Below, one piece after another: positions 46,478 to 55,368 of a DNA stretch of 64,000 nucleotides. This DNA is from Pelethousia sp034928145 (GTDB lineage Bacteria > Bacillota > Clostridia > Christensenellales > CAG-138). The number at the start of each line of letters is the position of its first letter. Within the stretch, counting starts at the first letter, position 1. Location: NCBI GenBank assembly GCA_034928145.1, contig JAYFPE010000010.1, positions 1 through 64,000 on the forward strand, in the 5' to 3' direction. The notes beneath the pieces are model-generated. The model was given only the letters and a program-made list of their open reading frames with translations. It did no database searches and was not told the origin of the DNA. Both the position numbers and the translations under genes were made by a program.

Positions 46478-49400
46478 TCATACCTTCTGTACGCCCAGCG
46501 TTACGGCTTCGCCGTTGATATCCCACTCCTTGGCGTAACCCGCGGCTACACCGGCACGAACCTGGTCGGCCAGGGTGTCGGCGGCGATATCGGCCTCGAA
46601 GCGGGCAAAGATATCGGCCAGTTTGGAGCTGGAGGTATGGGTGAGAAGGATGTGGTCCGTCACCTCAAAGCCCGCCTCCTTGCGCATGGTCTGCACCTTG
46701 CTCACAAGCTCCCGCACGAAGCCCTCGTCGATCAGTTCGGGCGTGAGGCGGATATCCAGGGCCACGGAGCGGTCGCGCCCGGCCTCGGCCACAAAACCTT
46801 CCTTTTGGCCGGTGGAAACCAGCACATCCTCCGGGGAGAGGGATACGACCACGCCCTCCAGCTCAAAGGTATAATCATGGCCCTCGTTATGGGCGGCCAC
46901 CACCGCGTCGCCAATGCCATCTTGAGCCAGGTAGGCGTTGATCTTGGGCAGGATCTTACCATAGCGCGGCCCTAAGGTTTTGAGCTGGGGCTTGACGCGG
47001 TAGGAGATGAAAGAGGCCGCGTCGCCCACATATTCCACCCGCTTCACATTGAGCTCCTCGCTGATGATGCTGGTGAACATGGCGGGCAGCTCCTCACCCT
47101 GCACGTGCATGGCGGGGATGGGCTGGCGGTTCTTGATGGCCGCGGTGTTGCGGGCGCTGCGGCCCAGCACCACGATGGAAAGCACCTCGTCCATGTGGGC
47201 TTCGAGGTCTTTATTGATGTAGCTTTCATCCACGGCCGGCCAATCGCACAGGTGGATGCTGTCCGGCGCGGTCTTATCCACACTGCGCACGATGTTCTGG
47301 TAGATCTCCTCGGTCATGAAGGGGATAAAGGGCGCGGAGATCAGGCAGAGGCTTTTGAGCACAGCGTAGAGGGTCATATAGGCGGCCTCTTTATCGGCAG
47401 TCATCTCCTTGCCCCAGTAGCGCTCGCGGCAGCGCCGCACATACCAGTTGGAAAGGTCGTCCGTAAAGCGCTGCAATTCGCGGCCCGCCTCGGTGATGCG
47501 GATGGCGTCCATGTGGCCGTCCACGGTGCGGATCAGGCTGTTGAGCCGGGAGAGGATCCACAGATCCATGGGCGTGAGGGCTTCCCTATGCAGGGTATGG
47601 GCCGTAGGGTCGAAGCCGTCGATCTCGGCATAGAGCACGTAAAAGGCATAGGTATTCCAGAGGGTGCCCATGAACTTGCGCTGGGCCTCGGAAACAGCCT
47701 CCGGCGAGAAGCGGCTGGGCAGCCAGGGCATGGAGGCAGTGTAGAAATACCAGCGCACCGCGTCGGCCCCTTGGTTATCGAGCACCGTCCAAGGGTCTAC
47801 CACATTGCCCTTGTGCTTGCTCATCTTGAGCCCGTCCTTATCCTGCACCAAGCCGAGGACGAGGCAGTTCTGGAAGCTCGGCTCATCAAACAGGCAGGTG
47901 GAGATGGCCAGCAGGGTATAGAACCAGCCACGGGTCTGATCCACGGCTTCGCTGATGAAGTTGGCCGGGTAGCGCCGCTCGAACAGCTCTTTGTTTTCGA
48001 AGGGATAGTGCCATTGGGCAAAGGGCATGGAGCCGCTGTCGAACCAGCAGTCGATCACCGCGCCCTCGCGCTTCATCTCCCTGCCGCACTTGGGGCAGGG
48101 GACGGTCATCGGGTCGAGGAAGGGCTTATGCAGCTCGATATCCGCCGGGGTAGAAGGCGCAAGCTCGCAAAGCTCTTTGCGGCTGCCCACCACATGGATA
48201 TGGCCGCAATCCTTGCAGAGCCAAACGGGCAGGGGCGTGCCCCAATACCGCTCGCGGCTGATGCCCCAATCGATCACGTTCTCGAGGAAGTTGCCCATGC
48301 GGCCTTCCTTGATGGTTTCGGGAATCCAGTTGATGCGGCGGTTATATTCGATGAGCTTGTCCTTGATGGCGGTCATCCTGATGAACCAGCTCTCCCGGGC
48401 GTAGTAGATCAGCGGCGTGTCGCAGCGCCAGCAGAAGGGGTAGCTATGCTCGAACTCCGGCGAGGCGAAAAGCAGCCCCGCTTCTTTTAGATCGCGCAGG
48501 ATGAGCTTGTCCGCTTCCTTCACGAACACGCCGTCCCAGGGGGTGCCGGCGGTCATTTCACCGCGGGTGTTGACGAGCTGGATAAAGGGCATGTCGTGCT
48601 CCTTGCAAACGCGGGCGTCGTCCTCGCCGAAGGCGGGGGCATTGTGCACGATGCCGGTGCCGTCCGTGGTGGTTACGTAGTCATCCGCAATCACATAATG
48701 CCCGCGCTTGCCGGTTTTTTGGCAGGCCGTGGCGGTGCAGTCGAAAAGGGGTGCATAGGAGCGGCCCACGAGGGCGCTCCCCGGGAATTCGTCCAGGATC
48801 ACCGCATCCTCGCCCAGCACGTCTTTGGCTAGCTCCTTGGCAAGGATAAAGGTTTCGCCGTTTTTTTGGGCATGGCAATAGGCCACGTCCGCATTCACGC
48901 AAAGGCAGACGTTAGAGGGAAGCGTCCAGGGCGTGGTCGTCCAGGCCAGGTAGGAAGCGTCCTCATCCAGGCAGCGGAAGCGGACCGTGGCGCTTTCCTC
49001 GCGGATATCCTTATAGCCCTGGGCTACCTCGTGGGAGGAAAGGGCCGTGCCGCAGCGGGGGCAATAGGGCACAACCTTGTGCCCCTTATAGAGCAGGCCC
49101 TTTTCGTGAATGGTTTTGAGGGCCCACCATTCGGATTCGATGTAATTATCCTCATAGGTAACGTAGGGGTCGTCCATATCGGCCCAGAAGGCCACGCGGT
49201 CGCTCATCTCTTCCCATTCGCCTTTATATTTCCAAACGGATTCCTTGCACTTTTCGATGAAGGGCATCACGCCGTAGGCTTCGATCTGCTCCTTGCCGTC
49301 GAGGCCCAGCTGCCGCTCCACCTCCAGCTCCACGGGCAGGCCATGGGTATCCCAGCCAGCTTTGCGCAGCACGTCGTAGCCCTTCATGGTGCGGTAGCGG

Positions 49401-49606
49401 GGGATGATATCCTTGATGGCCCGGGTGAGAATATGGCCGATGTGGGGCTTGCCGTTGGCCGTGGGCGGCCCGTCGTAAAAGGTATAGGCCGGCGCGCCGC
49501 GGCGCAGCTCCACGCTCTTTTCAAAAATGCGCTGCTCTTTCCAAAAAGCCAGCGTGGCTTTTTCGCGTTCCGTAAAGTCGAGGGATGTGGAAACCTTTTT
49601 ATACAT
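46478..49606 (-). CDS. ileS: Isoleucyl-tRNA synthetase, long form
   Basis: The 1042-residue class I synthetase has HIGHIL (about 55-60), the CP1 editing domain, the KMSKH loop (LKMSKHKGN near 592-600) and an anticodon-binding C-terminus. Its length and sequence style (YTFYDGPPTANGKPHIGH) match the type 2, eukaryote-like IleS group, many of which are insensitive to mupirocin. CAGGAG lies seven bases before the ATG. No T-box leader fits the 214-base gap to ftsH. Monocistronic. Confidence 0.96.
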   Translation of the reverse strand: MYKKVSTSLDFTEREKATLAFWKEQRIFEKSVELRRGAPAYTFYDGPPTANGKPHIGHILTRAIKDIIPRYRTMKGYDVLRKAGWDTHGLPVELEVERQLGLDGKEQIEAYGVMPFIEKCKESVWKYKGEWEEMSDRVAFWADMDDPYVTYEDNYIESEWWALKTIHEKGLLYKGHKVVPYCPRCGTALSSHEVAQGYKDIREESATVRFRCLDEDASYLAWTTTPWTLPSNVCLCVNADVAYCHAQKNGETFILAKELAKDVLGEDAVILDEFPGSALVGRSYAPLFDCTATACQKTGKRGHYVIADDYVTTTDGTGIVHNAPAFGEDDARVCKEHDMPFIQLVNTRGEMTAGTPWDGVFVKEADKLILRDLKEAGLLFASPEFEHSYPFCWRCDTPLIYYARESWFIRMTAIKDKLIEYNRRINWIPETIKEGRMGNFLENVIDWGISRERYWGTPLPVWLCKDCGHIHVVGSRKELCELAPSTPADIELHKPFLDPMTVPCPKCGREMKREGAVIDCWFDSGSMPFAQWHYPFENKELFERRYPANFISEAVDQTRGWFYTLLAISTCLFDEPSFQNCLVLGLVQDKDGLKMSKHKGNVVDPWTVLDNQGADAVRWYFYTASMPWLPSRFSPEAVSEAQRKFMGTLWNTYAFYVLYAEIDGFDPTAHTLHREALTPMDLWILSRLNSLIRTVDGHMDAIRITEAGRELQRFTDDLSNWYVRRCRERYWGKEMTADKEAAYMTLYAVLKSLCLISAPFIPFMTEEIYQNIVRSVDKTAPDSIHLCDWPAVDESYINKDLEAHMDEVLSIVVLGRSARNTAAIKNRQPIPAMHVQGEELPAMFTSIISEELNVKRVEYVGDAASFISYRVKPQLKTLGPRYGKILPKINAYLAQDGIGDAVVAAHNEGHDYTFELEGVVVSLSPEDVLVSTGQKEGFVAEAGRDRSVALDIRLTPELIDEGFVRELVSKVQTMRKEAGFEVTDHILLTHTSSSKLADIFARFEADIAADTLADQVRAGVAAGYAKEWDINGEAVTLGVQKV

Positions 49607-49820
49607 ATCGTATCTCCTGCCGTGTTTTTATGCTCCATCCTTTATATTAGAGAAAAGCGACGCTTTTGTAAAGCATCCGTCACGGATTTTTCACCTTTTT
49701 CAACGGAGTTGGGGTTTGAAGTAGATATTCTTTTGTGCTACTATGATAGGGATACGATATGCTCAAGCGTGGCATGCTTTTTTTGTGGCCGCGCATTGGC
49801 ATGCCCATGGAGGTAAGATT

Positions 49821-51836
49821 TTGAAGAGAAACCTATCTACGCCGCTGATATACCTTGTGTTATTGGTGGTTATCATAGCCCTGGTGTCCGGATTCGACCC
49901 TATGGGCAGCCCCACGGAGGAGGTGAGCTATAACGAGTTCATCCAGCTTGTGCGGGAAGGCAAGGTGGCCAAGGCGGAGGTGACGGACCTCAAGCTCCTG
50001 GGCCTTCAAAAAGACAGCAAGCTGAGCGAGGATACGTTCCCGGCCAAGGCCGATTTCTATACCTATATCCCCTCTCTTGAAGCCTATAAGCAGGATATGG
50101 CCATCCTCACCGAGGAGCTAAAAGGCATCCCGGCAGACAAGGTGACCAATGCGGATTACCCCTTCGAATCCCAGGCCAACCCCACGCCGCCAGCCTCCCT
50201 GTGGGAGATGATCCTGCCCTATATCATCATGATGGGCGCTTTCGGGTTGCTGTATTATTTCATGTTCCGTTCGCAGGGCGGCGGCAGCAATGTGATGAAC
50301 TTCGGCAAGAGCCGGGCCCGCACCCAGGTGGACCCGGGCCAGAAGGTTACGTTTGACGACGTAGCAGGCGCCGATGAAGAAAAAGAAGAGCTGCGCGAGG
50401 TCGTCGAATTTATGCGCGCGCCCAAGCGCTTTATGGAAATGGGCGCACGCATTCCCAAGGGCGTGCTGCTTATAGGCCCGCCCGGCACGGGCAAAACCCT
50501 ATTGGCCAAAGCCGTTGCCGGGGAAGCGGGGGTTTCCTTCTTCTCCATCTCGGGCTCCGATTTTGTGGAGATGTTCGTGGGCGTGGGCGCGAGCCGCGTA
50601 CGCGACCTGTTCAGCACGGCCAAAAAGGCCGCTCCGGCCGTGGTCTTTATCGATGAGATCGACGCCGTGGGCCGCCAGCGTGGCGCGGGCCTGGGCGGCG
50701 GGCACGACGAGCGCGAGCAAACCCTCAACCAGCTCTTGGTCGAGATGGACGGCTTTGCCGTGAACGAGGGCATCATCGTGCTGGCGGCAACCAACCGCCC
50801 GGATATTCTAGACCCGGCCCTGTTGCGGCCCGGTCGGTTCGACAGGCAGATCACCGTGAATTACCCGGATGTGAAGGGCCGTGAGGAGATCCTCAAAGTC
50901 CACGCCAAAGGCAAGCCTCTGGCCGAGGAGGTATCCCTTGCGGTGCTCGCCAAGCGTACCAGCGGCTTTACGGGGGCGGATCTTGAGAACGTGCTTAACG
51001 AGGCCGCCATATTGGCAGCCCGCTATAAGAAAAAGAAGATCTCCATGCTGGAGCTGGAAGAGGCCATCACCCGCACGGTGGTGGGCCCGGAAAAAAGAAG
51101 CCGCGTAGTCACGGAAGACGATAAAAAGATTACGGCCTACCATGAGGCGGGCCATGCCATCGTAGCCCTCAAAATGCCCCATTGCGACCCCGTGCACGAG
51201 GTATCCATCATCCCGCGCGGCGCCGCAGCCGGCTATACCATGACCATGCCCGATAAGGACGACAGCCATGTGGCCCGGGGCAAACTGCTCGATCAGATCT
51301 GCATGAGCCTGGGCGGCCGCGTGGCCGAGAGCCTGGCCCTTGACGATATCTGCACAGGCGCCATCAGCGACCTTAAGCACGCCAGTGAGCTGGCGCGGCG
51401 GATGGTGATCGAATACGGCATGAGCGAGGCCATCGGCCCGGTGTTCCTGGGCGGGGATACGGAGGTGTTCATCGCCAAGGATTGGGGCCACCAGCGCAAC
51501 TATTCCGAAGAGGTTGCCGCCAAGGTGGATGCGGAGATTCGCCGCATCCTCGAAGAGCAGTTCGAACGGGCCAAGGCGGTGCTCAGCGAGCACCGCGAAG
51601 CCCTGGACCGGGTGGTGGAGGCGCTGCTCGAATACGAACGCATCGACGGCGAGCAGTTCGAGAAGATCTTCAACGGCGAATCCATCGAGCTGAGCAGCTT
51701 CCGCGAGCGCAGGGAAGCCCTCGAAAAGGCGGACGACGAAGTCCTGGCCGAGGAGGAAGCCCAGCGCCAGGCCGCAAAGGCCGCGCCGGAAGAGCCGGAA
51801 GCCCCCCAGGACGCGCGGGATGGCAGCAACGAATAA
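49821..51836 (+). CDS. ftsH: ATP-dependent zinc metalloprotease FtsH
   Basis: The 671-residue membrane protease degrades membrane and regulatory proteins. Two N-terminal helices (about 7-23 and 130-150) flank the periplasmic-side domain. AAA+ module: Walker A GPPGTGKT (219-226), Walker B FIDEID, SRH region. Zinc site H441-E-A-G-H445. GGAGGTAA five bases before TTG 49821 (MKRNLSTPLIY) makes this a better start than the ORF beginning at 49743. A strong terminator follows. Confidence 0.96.
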   Translation: MKRNLSTPLIYLVLLVVIIALVSGFDPMGSPTEEVSYNEFIQLVREGKVAKAEVTDLKLLGLQKDSKLSEDTFPAKADFYTYIPSLEAYKQDMAILTEELKGIPADKVTNADYPFESQANPTPPASLWEMILPYIIMMGAFGLLYYFMFRSQGGGSNVMNFGKSRARTQVDPGQKVTFDDVAGADEEKEELREVVEFMRAPKRFMEMGARIPKGVLLIGPPGTGKTLLAKAVAGEAGVSFFSISGSDFVEMFVGVGASRVRDLFSTAKKAAPAVVFIDEIDAVGRQRGAGLGGGHDEREQTLNQLLVEMDGFAVNEGIIVLAATNRPDILDPALLRPGRFDRQITVNYPDVKGREEILKVHAKGKPLAEEVSLAVLAKRTSGFTGADLENVLNEAAILAARYKKKKISMLELEEAITRTVVGPEKRSRVVTEDDKKITAYHEAGHAIVALKMPHCDPVHEVSIIPRGAAAGYTMTMPDKDDSHVARGKLLDQICMSLGGRVAESLALDDICTGAISDLKHASELARRMVIEYGMSEAIGPVFLGGDTEVFIAKDWGHQRNYSEEVAAKVDAEIRRILEEQFERAKAVLSEHREALDRVVEALLEYERIDGEQFEKIFNGESIELSSFRERREALEKADDEVLAEEEAQRQAAKAAPEEPEAPQDARDGSNE

Positions 51837-51850
51837 GTAAATACGATAGC

Positions 51851-51877
51851 GGGGCGGCCGGGCCGCCCCCTTTTTTT
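51851..51877 (+). terminator. Terminator of ftsH
   Basis: GGGGCGGCC and GGCCGCCCC form a stem followed by CTTTTTTT. Confidence 0.92.
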
Positions 51878-51901
51878 AGAAGATAACTTTATTGGAGCAT
51901 T

Positions 51902-52729
51902 ATGGATAAATTCGACCTGCATACCCATTCCAACCTATCGGACGGCACGTTGCCGCCCAAGGCCCTGGTGGCAGCGGCCAGGGCCGCCGGCCTGGCCATG
52001 ATGTCCCTCACCGATCATGACTGCATCCTGGGCCTGGCGGAGGCCATGGAGGCGGGTAAGGAGCTGGGGGTTCAGGTGATCCCCGGGCTGGAGATTGATA
52101 CCGAGCACCCGGCCAAGCTGCATATGCTGGGTTTAGGGATTGACCCCGCGAACGCGGAGATGGCGGCTTTTGCGGAGCAAAACGTCCTGCGCCGCGGCCG
52201 CCGAAACAGCGCTATGGTGGCGCAGCTGGAGGCGGCGGGGATGCATATCCTGCCACACATGCCGCAAAGCCAGGGGGCTATGACCCGGCTGCACGTAGCC
52301 GTGGCTTTGGTTGCGGGCGGCTATGCGCAAAACATAAACGAGGCCTTCCAGAATTACCTGCGGCCCGGCCAGGCGGGCTATGTGCATAGCCCCCGCATCG
52401 AGCCCGAGGCGGCCATCGCGCTGATCCACCGGGCAGGCGGCTTGGCTGTGCTTGCCCACCCCTGCAAGATGAATTGCGATATGCACAGCCTGGTGGATAG
52501 GCTGGCCGAAGCAGGGATGGACGGCATCGAGGCTTTTTACCCCACCGCCACACCGGGGCAAAAGGAGGCCCACCTCTCGCTGGCTCGCCAATATGGCCTT
52601 CTGGTTTCCTGCGGCAGCGATTTCCACGGTGAGAACCGGGCTGTATCCTTGGGGGACGCCTGGGAGGATCATCCGGCCCTTGCGCCCATCTACGAACGAT
52701 TGGCCTTTGCTGGTCAAAAAAGTGTCTAG
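51902..52729 (+). CDS. PHP-domain phosphoesterase
   Basis: The 275-residue protein has the PHP fold used by 3',5'-nucleoside bisphosphate phosphatases (YciV/RnaAM type). Metal-binding residues: DLHTHSNLSDG (about 4-14), SLTDHD (about 38-43), an internal insert, HPCKM (about 184-188), and the end SCGSDFHGENR (about 237-247). The substrate is not known. GGAG precedes the ATG. Its stop codon lies in the loop of a terminator hairpin. Confidence 0.87.
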   Translation: MDKFDLHTHSNLSDGTLPPKALVAAARAAGLAMMSLTDHDCILGLAEAMEAGKELGVQVIPGLEIDTEHPAKLHMLGLGIDPANAEMAAFAEQNVLRRGRRNSAMVAQLEAAGMHILPHMPQSQGAMTRLHVAVALVAGGYAQNINEAFQNYLRPGQAGYVHSPRIEPEAAIALIHRAGGLAVLAHPCKMNCDMHSLVDRLAEAGMDGIEAFYPTATPGQKEAHLSLARQYGLLVSCGSDFHGENRAVSLGDAWEDHPALAPIYERLAFAGQKSV

Positions 52730-52743
52730 CGACACTTTTTTGA
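52714..52743 (+). terminator. Terminator overlapping the stop codon, family A copy
   Basis: TCAAAAAAGTGTC, loop TAGC, GACACTTTTTTGA. The gene's TAG (52727-52729) is in the loop, so the final residues (GQKSV) are coded by the stem's left arm. Confidence 0.85.
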
Positions 52744-52744
52744 G

Positions 52745-52945
52745 GATTGCGGGAATCGCCTGTACGTTCCGCACGGTCGGCGCTTCCAGAGAAGAAAGCT
52801 TTGCAAGCATGGCTTTCCGCTCGCGGCGCGCATGCGCCCCGGGGCATCCTCTCTTGCCGCTTTGCGGCAATTCACCTTGTTCACCGCGCGCGAACTAAGC
52901 CTCCGGGAGCTGTGGCCCCCGACCCCCCAAGGGGATTTTCGATAA
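52745..52945. repeat. Modular intergenic repeat element R3
   Basis: It contains the inverted copy of the 31-base R1 block (52845-52875) and of the R4 block (about 52887-52937), joined in one element. Open frames are repeat-derived. A family B hairpin directly follows. Confidence 0.65.
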
Positions 52946-52950
52946 ACGCA

Positions 52951-52979
52951 AGGCCCGGCGCATTTTCTGCGCCGGGCCT
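52951..52979. repeat. GGCCCGGCGCA hairpin, copy B5
   Basis: AGGCCCGGCGCA, TTTTC, TGCGCCGGGCCT, then TTGTGTG on the plus strand. It could terminate the PHP transcript or the leftward yccF transcript. Confidence 0.75.
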
Positions 52980-53014
52980 TTGTGTGCATTGCCAAATAAG
53001 CGTATAAGGCTCGT

Positions 53015-53374
53015 TCACTTCACCTTGGCACCAAAGGGCATGAGCGCCAACTTGGCATATTTAAAAAATTGCAGGCCCCAGGGGACGCCCACGATGGTAA
53101 CGCACCAAAGCACGCCGAAAACAAAGGCCTCAATAGCCAAAGGCAGGCCGCTGACCAGCAGCCAGATGATATTGGCCAGCAGCGAAAATACGCCCCCGCC
53201 GTAATCCACCTCTTTGCCGAAAGGCCAAAATATCAGCTTGGCGAATTTGAAGCATTGGCGGCCCCAGGGGATACCGATGATGGTGACGCACCACAGCAGC
53301 CCTGCCAGCCACCAGCTCAGCCCCAACAAGAAGCCGCCGAATATAAACCATAAAATATTACCGATCATGCGCAC
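53015..53374 (-). CDS. YccF-domain membrane protein
   Basis: The 119-residue product consists of two tandem YccF repeats of about 50 residues: WCVTIIGIPWGRQCFKFAKLIFWPFGK (about 28-54, quoted in pieces) and WCVTIVGVPWGLQFFKYAKLALMPFG. The hydrophobic segments form three or four helices. The family's role is unknown. A weak GGAGGATGGATAATC-type sequence lies upstream of the ATG. Confidence 0.85.
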   Translation of the reverse strand: MRMIGNILWFIFGGFLLGLSWWLAGLLWCVTIIGIPWGRQCFKFAKLIFWPFGKEVDYGGGVFSLLANIIWLLVSGLPLAIEAFVFGVLWCVTIVGVPWGLQFFKYAKLALMPFGAKVK

Positions 53375-53766
53375 AGATTATCCATCCTCCTTGCAAGCGG
53401 TCTGCGTTATTATAACACGATGCACCCTTTTTCGCATCTCTCTCCTGGAAGGAGCCGCATTTTTTCCGCAGATACCTTTTGCGCTTCAGTTCCCTGCTTT
53501 TCTAACATAAGGGCCATAAAAGTTTTTGCTTCTCCCTCGATCTTTTTTTGAGCGGTAAAAGATAGGGAGTGGCGGAAAAGGCCCGGTTGACTAGGGCATT
53601 TGATTAATATCAAGACAGTTTGGCATAAGTTTGCCTTATGTTGACTGAAACGTTTCCTGCAAATTCCGACAGGATGCGCATTGCTACATGCAGGGCATTC
53701 TGCTATACTCAAAGCGGGCCGCAAGGCGCGCAAATATAATACGAAACAATAGGGGGATGACTGAAC
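53375..53766. other. Control region before prs
   Basis: No gene is supported on either strand; the minus-strand open frame across it is a chance one. It holds the prs promoter near its right end and an A/T-rich run near its left end. No riboswitch motif recognised. Confidence 0.45.
53681..53709 (+). promoter_or_regulatory. Promoter of prs
   Basis: TTGCTA (53681-53686), 17 bases, TATACT (53704-53709), about 58 bases before the start. Confidence 0.7.
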
Positions 53767-54801
53767 ATGTCCGGTACAGACGGAATAATCCGCATCTTCG
53801 CGGGCACGGCGAGCAAGGATTTTGCCCGGCAGATGTGCGATTATCTGGGTACGCAAATGGGCGATTGCACGACCATCGTATTTTCCGAAGGGAATACCTT
53901 TGTACGCATCAACGAGAGCATCCGCGATAAGGATGTGTTTTTTGTGCAAACGCTGGGGTTGGATCCCAACAACGAATTTGCGGAGCTGCTGTTTTTCCTA
54001 GATGCTTTTAAGCGGGCCAGCGCCAACTCGGTGACGGCGATCATCCCATATTTCAGCTACGCCAAGGGCGATAAAAAAGACGAACCCCGGGTATCCATCC
54101 GCGCGCGGGTCTGTGCGGAATGCATAGAGCTTGCTGGAGCGGACCGGGTTATCACGATGGATCTGCATGCGGCGCAGGTACAGGGCTTTTTCAAAAAGCC
54201 GGTGGATCACCTTTACGCCCAGCCCCTGCTTTGCGCCTATGCGCGGCGCATGGGCATTGTGGATGACAACCTGGTGGTCGTATCCCCGGATGCGGGCAGC
54301 GCCAAGCGGGCGCGGGGGATGGCCAATGAGCTGGGCTGCGCGGTGGCCATTGGCGATAAGATGCGCGCCGGCCACGACGAGAACGCCAAGGTGCTGGAGA
54401 TCATCGGCGATGTGAAGGGCAAGAACTGCATCGTGCTGGATGACTTCACCATTTCCGGCGGCACGCTGGTAGATGTGGCCCATGGCCTTAAGGATAAGGG
54501 CGCTAAGGACGTTTACGCCTTCCTCTCCCATGTGGTTTTGAATGAGAAGGGCGTAAAGAAGATCGAGGAGAGCCCCATTAAAATGCTGGTTACCACGGAT
54601 ACGGTGGATTGCCCGGCCGCGCGCCAAAGCGAAAAGATCAAAATCCTTTCCGCCGCGCCCATGTTTGCGGAGGCGGTGCGCCATGTGCACGACCGCATCC
54701 CCATGAGCAACCTTTTTGTGAAACCCAGCCGCCGCATGCTGGCCATGAGCTTTGAGCGCCAGCTTTGCCTGGATGATATCAAAAAGCCCATGCTTGACTA
54801 A
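53767..54801 (+). CDS. prs: Ribose-phosphate pyrophosphokinase
   Basis: The 344-residue enzyme makes PRPP from ribose 5-phosphate and ATP. Seen: the N-terminal RIFAGTASKDFARQMCDYL, the catalytic loop around TMDLHAAQVQGFF (about 130-142), VSPDAGSAKRARGMA, and the PRPP loop VLDDFTISGGT (about 222-232). The loop deviates from the usual DDMIDTAGT and the protein is slightly longer than the 310-320 residue norm. GGGGGATGA lies before the ATG. Terminator downstream. Confidence 0.92.
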   Translation: MSGTDGIIRIFAGTASKDFARQMCDYLGTQMGDCTTIVFSEGNTFVRINESIRDKDVFFVQTLGLDPNNEFAELLFFLDAFKRASANSVTAIIPYFSYAKGDKKDEPRVSIRARVCAECIELAGADRVITMDLHAAQVQGFFKKPVDHLYAQPLLCAYARRMGIVDDNLVVVSPDAGSAKRARGMANELGCAVAIGDKMRAGHDENAKVLEIIGDVKGKNCIVLDDFTISGGTLVDVAHGLKDKGAKDVYAFLSHVVLNEKGVKKIEESPIKMLVTTDTVDCPAARQSEKIKILSAAPMFAEAVRHVHDRIPMSNLFVKPSRRMLAMSFERQLCLDDIKKPMLD

Positions 54802-54818
54802 AAATTAATGTGCTTGAG

Positions 54819-54844
54819 AGCGCCTCTGCGCGGGGCGCTTTTTT
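54819..54844 (+). terminator. Terminator of prs
   Basis: AGCGCCTC, TGCGC, GGGGCGCT followed by TTTTTT. Confidence 0.85.
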
Positions 54845-54974
54845 GTGTTTTTGGTTGTCGAAAAATGGGGGAAAATGTCAAAGTTCGTGTCTTTTTTCGA
54901 CTTTTCTTGCATCTTCCTGTGAATATGACAGAATATAAAAAAAGCTAAATAATGAAGAAAAAGGAAGAAACAGC

Positions 54975-55328
54975 ATGGGACGATCTGATTATTTAGAAAT
55001 CCGTCTTTTGCGGGCAGGCGCAACGCCGGATTATGTGGGCTATCCGTATTTGGTGGAGAGCATTCTGCTGGTTTGGGAGAAGCCGGAAGCCGGGCGGAAC
55101 ATGTCGCACTTGGTCTACCCGCTGATAGCGGGAAAGTTCGGCGTGAACCCGGCCAGCGTAGAACGGGGCATCCGCACGCTGATCGCGGCCCTGTGGCAGA
55201 CCCCGGATAAAAAAGCGCTCGTGCAGCTGCTGGGCCGGGATTACGACCGGGCGCCGGGAAATTCCAAATTCATTGGCACAATCGCCCGGCGCATGAGCAT
55301 GAATTATAAGGACACGGACGATGCATAA
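54975..55328 (+). CDS. Free-standing Spo0A-type DNA-binding domain
   Basis: The 117-residue protein aligns by eye with the C-terminal domain of Spo0A alone: DYVGYPYLVESILLVW (compare HIKGYHYLREAVRMVY), HLVYPLIAGKFGVNPASVERGIRTLIAALW (compare the recognition helix SKVERAIRHAIEVAW), and NSKFIGTIARRM (compare NGEFIALVADKL). It lacks a receiver domain, so it could bind DNA constitutively, or modulate Spo0A by competing for 0A boxes or by mixed dimers. AAGAAAAAGGAAGAAACAGC precedes the ATG. It is flanked by terminators on both sides and so is monocistronic. Confidence 0.8.
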   Translation: MGRSDYLEIRLLRAGATPDYVGYPYLVESILLVWEKPEAGRNMSHLVYPLIAGKFGVNPASVERGIRTLIAALWQTPDKKALVQLLGRDYDRAPGNSKFIGTIARRMSMNYKDTDDA

Positions 55329-55344
55329 ATAATGCATAACCCGC

Positions 55345-55368
55345 GGCGTTCTTCGGAACGCCTTTTTT
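55345..55368 (+). terminator. UUCG-tetraloop terminator
   Basis: GGCGTTC, TTCG, GAACGCC, TTTTTT: a textbook intrinsic terminator after the Spo0A-domain gene. Confidence 0.95.

Noticed and set aside
47105..48490. 461-residue plus-strand frame inside ileS
   Set aside because: Antisense to a conserved catalytic region; no start signal.
49607..49820. T-box riboswitch before ileS
   Set aside because: The gap is too short and lacks a specifier loop, T-box sequence or terminator hairpin.
53410..53949. 179-residue minus-strand frame across the prs promoter
   Set aside because: Overlaps a promoter and the prs start; no ribosome-binding site or homology.
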